Shown: in pieces, positions 63,010 through 64,000 of the stretch
How the letters are laid out: each line of letters begins with the position of its first letter
Numbering within the stretch: the first letter of the stretch is position 1
Origin: Ignavigranum ruoffiae
GTDB taxonomy: Bacteria > Bacillota > Bacilli > Lactobacillales > Aerococcaceae
Direction of reading: 5' to 3'
Assembly (NCBI RefSeq): GCF_900110675.1
Contig: NZ_FOEN01000009.1
Location: 1-64,000 of the forward strand
DNA: 64,000 nt
The notes under the pieces: model-generated
Database searches by the model: none
What the model was told of the DNA's origin: nothing
The model's input: the letters and a program-made list of their open reading frames with translations, nothing else
Translations under genes and position numbers: made by a program

Positions 63010-64000
63010 TTAAGAGAAGGTGGCAATACAGAAAATAATGGTCGGAATGGCAAAGACATCGACAAACACTGCTCCACATAAAGGAGCAATTAAGAAGGCC
63101 TTGGTTGATCGCACTTGGTATTTCTCACAAATCGCACTCATACAGACCACTGCAGTAGCGGCAATACCCAGTCCCCAACCCATGAAGCCACCGGATAAGA
63201 CGCCGGCATCATAGTTTTTCTTAAGCATTGGGAAGAGTAATAGAATGACAAAGAAGAATAGAACGACGGTTTGGACCAATAGAATAATAATTAGCGGTCC
63301 AGCTAAATCAATCAGTTCCCAAACTTTTAAGGTCATAATTGCCATGGTCAAGAAGAAACCTAGACCAATATCAGTGACTAAATCAATAATTCGACTATCA
63401 AAAGTAAAGAATAAATAGTGGTCGTTGACATTGCGGAAGATAATCGCTAAGAACATGGCTCCAACATAAGCGGGCACAGCGAAATTGGGTAGATTTAATA
63501 GACCAATAAATTTAGAAAACAGAGTGCCGCAAGCCATAAATAAGAAAATCAAAGCTAAGTGATGAAGAAATGAAGCTGATGTTATCGGATGGGATTGATT
63601 TTTCTCGGTCTCCGTAGGATTGATCCCCACTTCGTCGGTCTCGATTTGAACATGATTGCGTTTAATTAACCAGTCACCGACCGGCCCACCTAGAAATGAG
63701 CCTACGACTAAGCCATAGGTTGCCGAGGCCACTGCGACTGTGGTCGCGCCAACTACGCCGGCTTTTTCAGCAACTGGACCAAAGGCAGCTGCATTTCCAT
63801 GCCCACCGACTAAAGAAACTGTTCCAGCCATTAAACCTAAGACCGGATTAATTCCTAAAAATTTGGCCAAACTAATTCCAACTCCTGCCTGGACTACCGA
63901 TAAAATCCAGGTAGCGACCAAATAGATAATTAGTAACCAGCCACCTGCTTTCAACAAACGGAAGCTGCCGCCAAAACCAACACAGGTAAAGAAAGCTAGC
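63010..64000 (-). CDS. gltS: Sodium/glutamate symporter GltS, cut by window end
   Basis: The frame is open from 63010 to the window edge and reads AFFTCVGFGGSFRLLKAGGW before the part shown, so the gene extends beyond 64000. About eight membrane segments are visible, with the re-entrant loop GTVSLVGGHGNAAAFGPVAE in the first half and GVLSGGFMGWGLGIAATAVV in the second, both typical of GltS/ESS transporters. It takes up glutamate with sodium. No regulatory region can be seen. Confidence 0.9.
   Translation of the reverse strand, partial: LAFFTCVGFGGSFRLLKAGGWLLIIYLVATWILSVVQAGVGISLAKFLGINPVLGLMAGTVSLVGGHGNAAAFGPVAEKAGVVGATTVAVASATYGLVVGSFLGGPVGDWLIKRNHVQIETDEVGINPTETEKNQSHPITSASFLHHLALIFLFMACGTLFSKFIGLLNLPNFAVPAYVGAMFLAIIFRNVNDHYLFFTFDSRIIDLVTDIGLGFFLTMAIMTLKVWELIDLAGPLIIILLVQTVVLFFFVILLLFPMLKKNYDAGVLSGGFMGWGLGIAATAVVCMSAICEKYQVRSTKAFLIAPLCGAVFVDVFAIPTIIFCIATFS

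Overview
This window reads as part of the chromosome of a low-GC, non-sporulating Firmicute, most likely a member of the Lactobacillales. I infer an Aerococcaceae-like lineage but cannot prove it. The grounds are strong GAGGAGG-type ribosome binding sites with frequent TTG and GTG starts, an L13 leader, a proline T-box, a CIRCE-controlled groESL, Rex, a walRKHI/walJ/htrA cluster and a NiaR/NiaX niacin pair. No rRNA, tRNA, CRISPR array or complete prophage was seen.

Layout. 1-3.7 kb: an accessory patch, clearly AT-richer than the rest, with the 5' part of an IS30-family transposase and a three-gene restriction-modification system (HNH nuclease, m6A and m5C methyltransferases), lying directly behind the rplM-rpsI terminator. 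4-12 kb: ribosomal protein operon, niacin regulator and transporter, a membrane-anchored XRE regulator, a flavoprotein, a seven-LysM secreted protein with no catalytic domain, and a phage-Pal-like amidase whose catalytic Cys and His are both replaced. 11-23.4 kb: a GalU homologue, an acyltransferase, then a nine-gene operon (ATPase, two permeases, binding protein, calcineurin-like phosphoesterase, MATE exporter, YesL, DeoR regulator, PHP hydrolase) that looks like uptake and processing of an unknown, possibly phosphate-ester, substrate. 23.7-33.5 kb: groESL, rex, an ABC-F protein, tsaD/rimI/rimI-like/tsaB and an archaeal/eukaryotic-type prolyl-tRNA synthetase with T-box control. 33.5-48.8 kb: signal peptidase, rlmH, ktrA, htrA, walJ, two tandem DUF2207 membrane proteins, walI-H-K-R and an L,D-transpeptidase. 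48.9-64 kb: tRNA methyltransferase, CNNM/CBS protein, a CBS protein, cell-wall precursor genes (alr, murF, ddl) interleaved with acpS and the DEAD-box helicase cshA, lemA, a GT-C glycosyltransferase, a LOG protein, and a glutamate symporter cut by the window end.

The most unusual signals are non-coding. Three intergenic elements (11.1, 28.8 and 62.5 kb) share inverted termini built on ACCGAATA and TATTCGGT, have unrelated interiors that in two copies hold two inner hairpins, and each sits in the same polarity 56-87 bp behind a gene with a T-run on the 3' side. A fourth element with similar architecture but different ends lies behind lemA. They look like a family of branched, terminator-like repeats. 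Also notable are a cluster of four perfect DnaA boxes between convergent ktrA and htrA, 11/21-bp phased direct repeats in the htrA promoter, a possible attenuator in the cshA leader, and several enzymes with a changed key residue (pseudo-amidase, GalU, L,D-transpeptidase, binding protein lacking its lipobox Cys).

The genes read mostly as housekeeping: envelope stress and wall synthesis (WalRK, HtrA, Ldt, Alr, MurF, Ddl, LysM), translation quality (TsaB/TsaD, TrmR, RlmH, ProS, ABC-F) and redox or folding control (Rex, GroESL). The transport operon and the R-M patch are the accessory parts.
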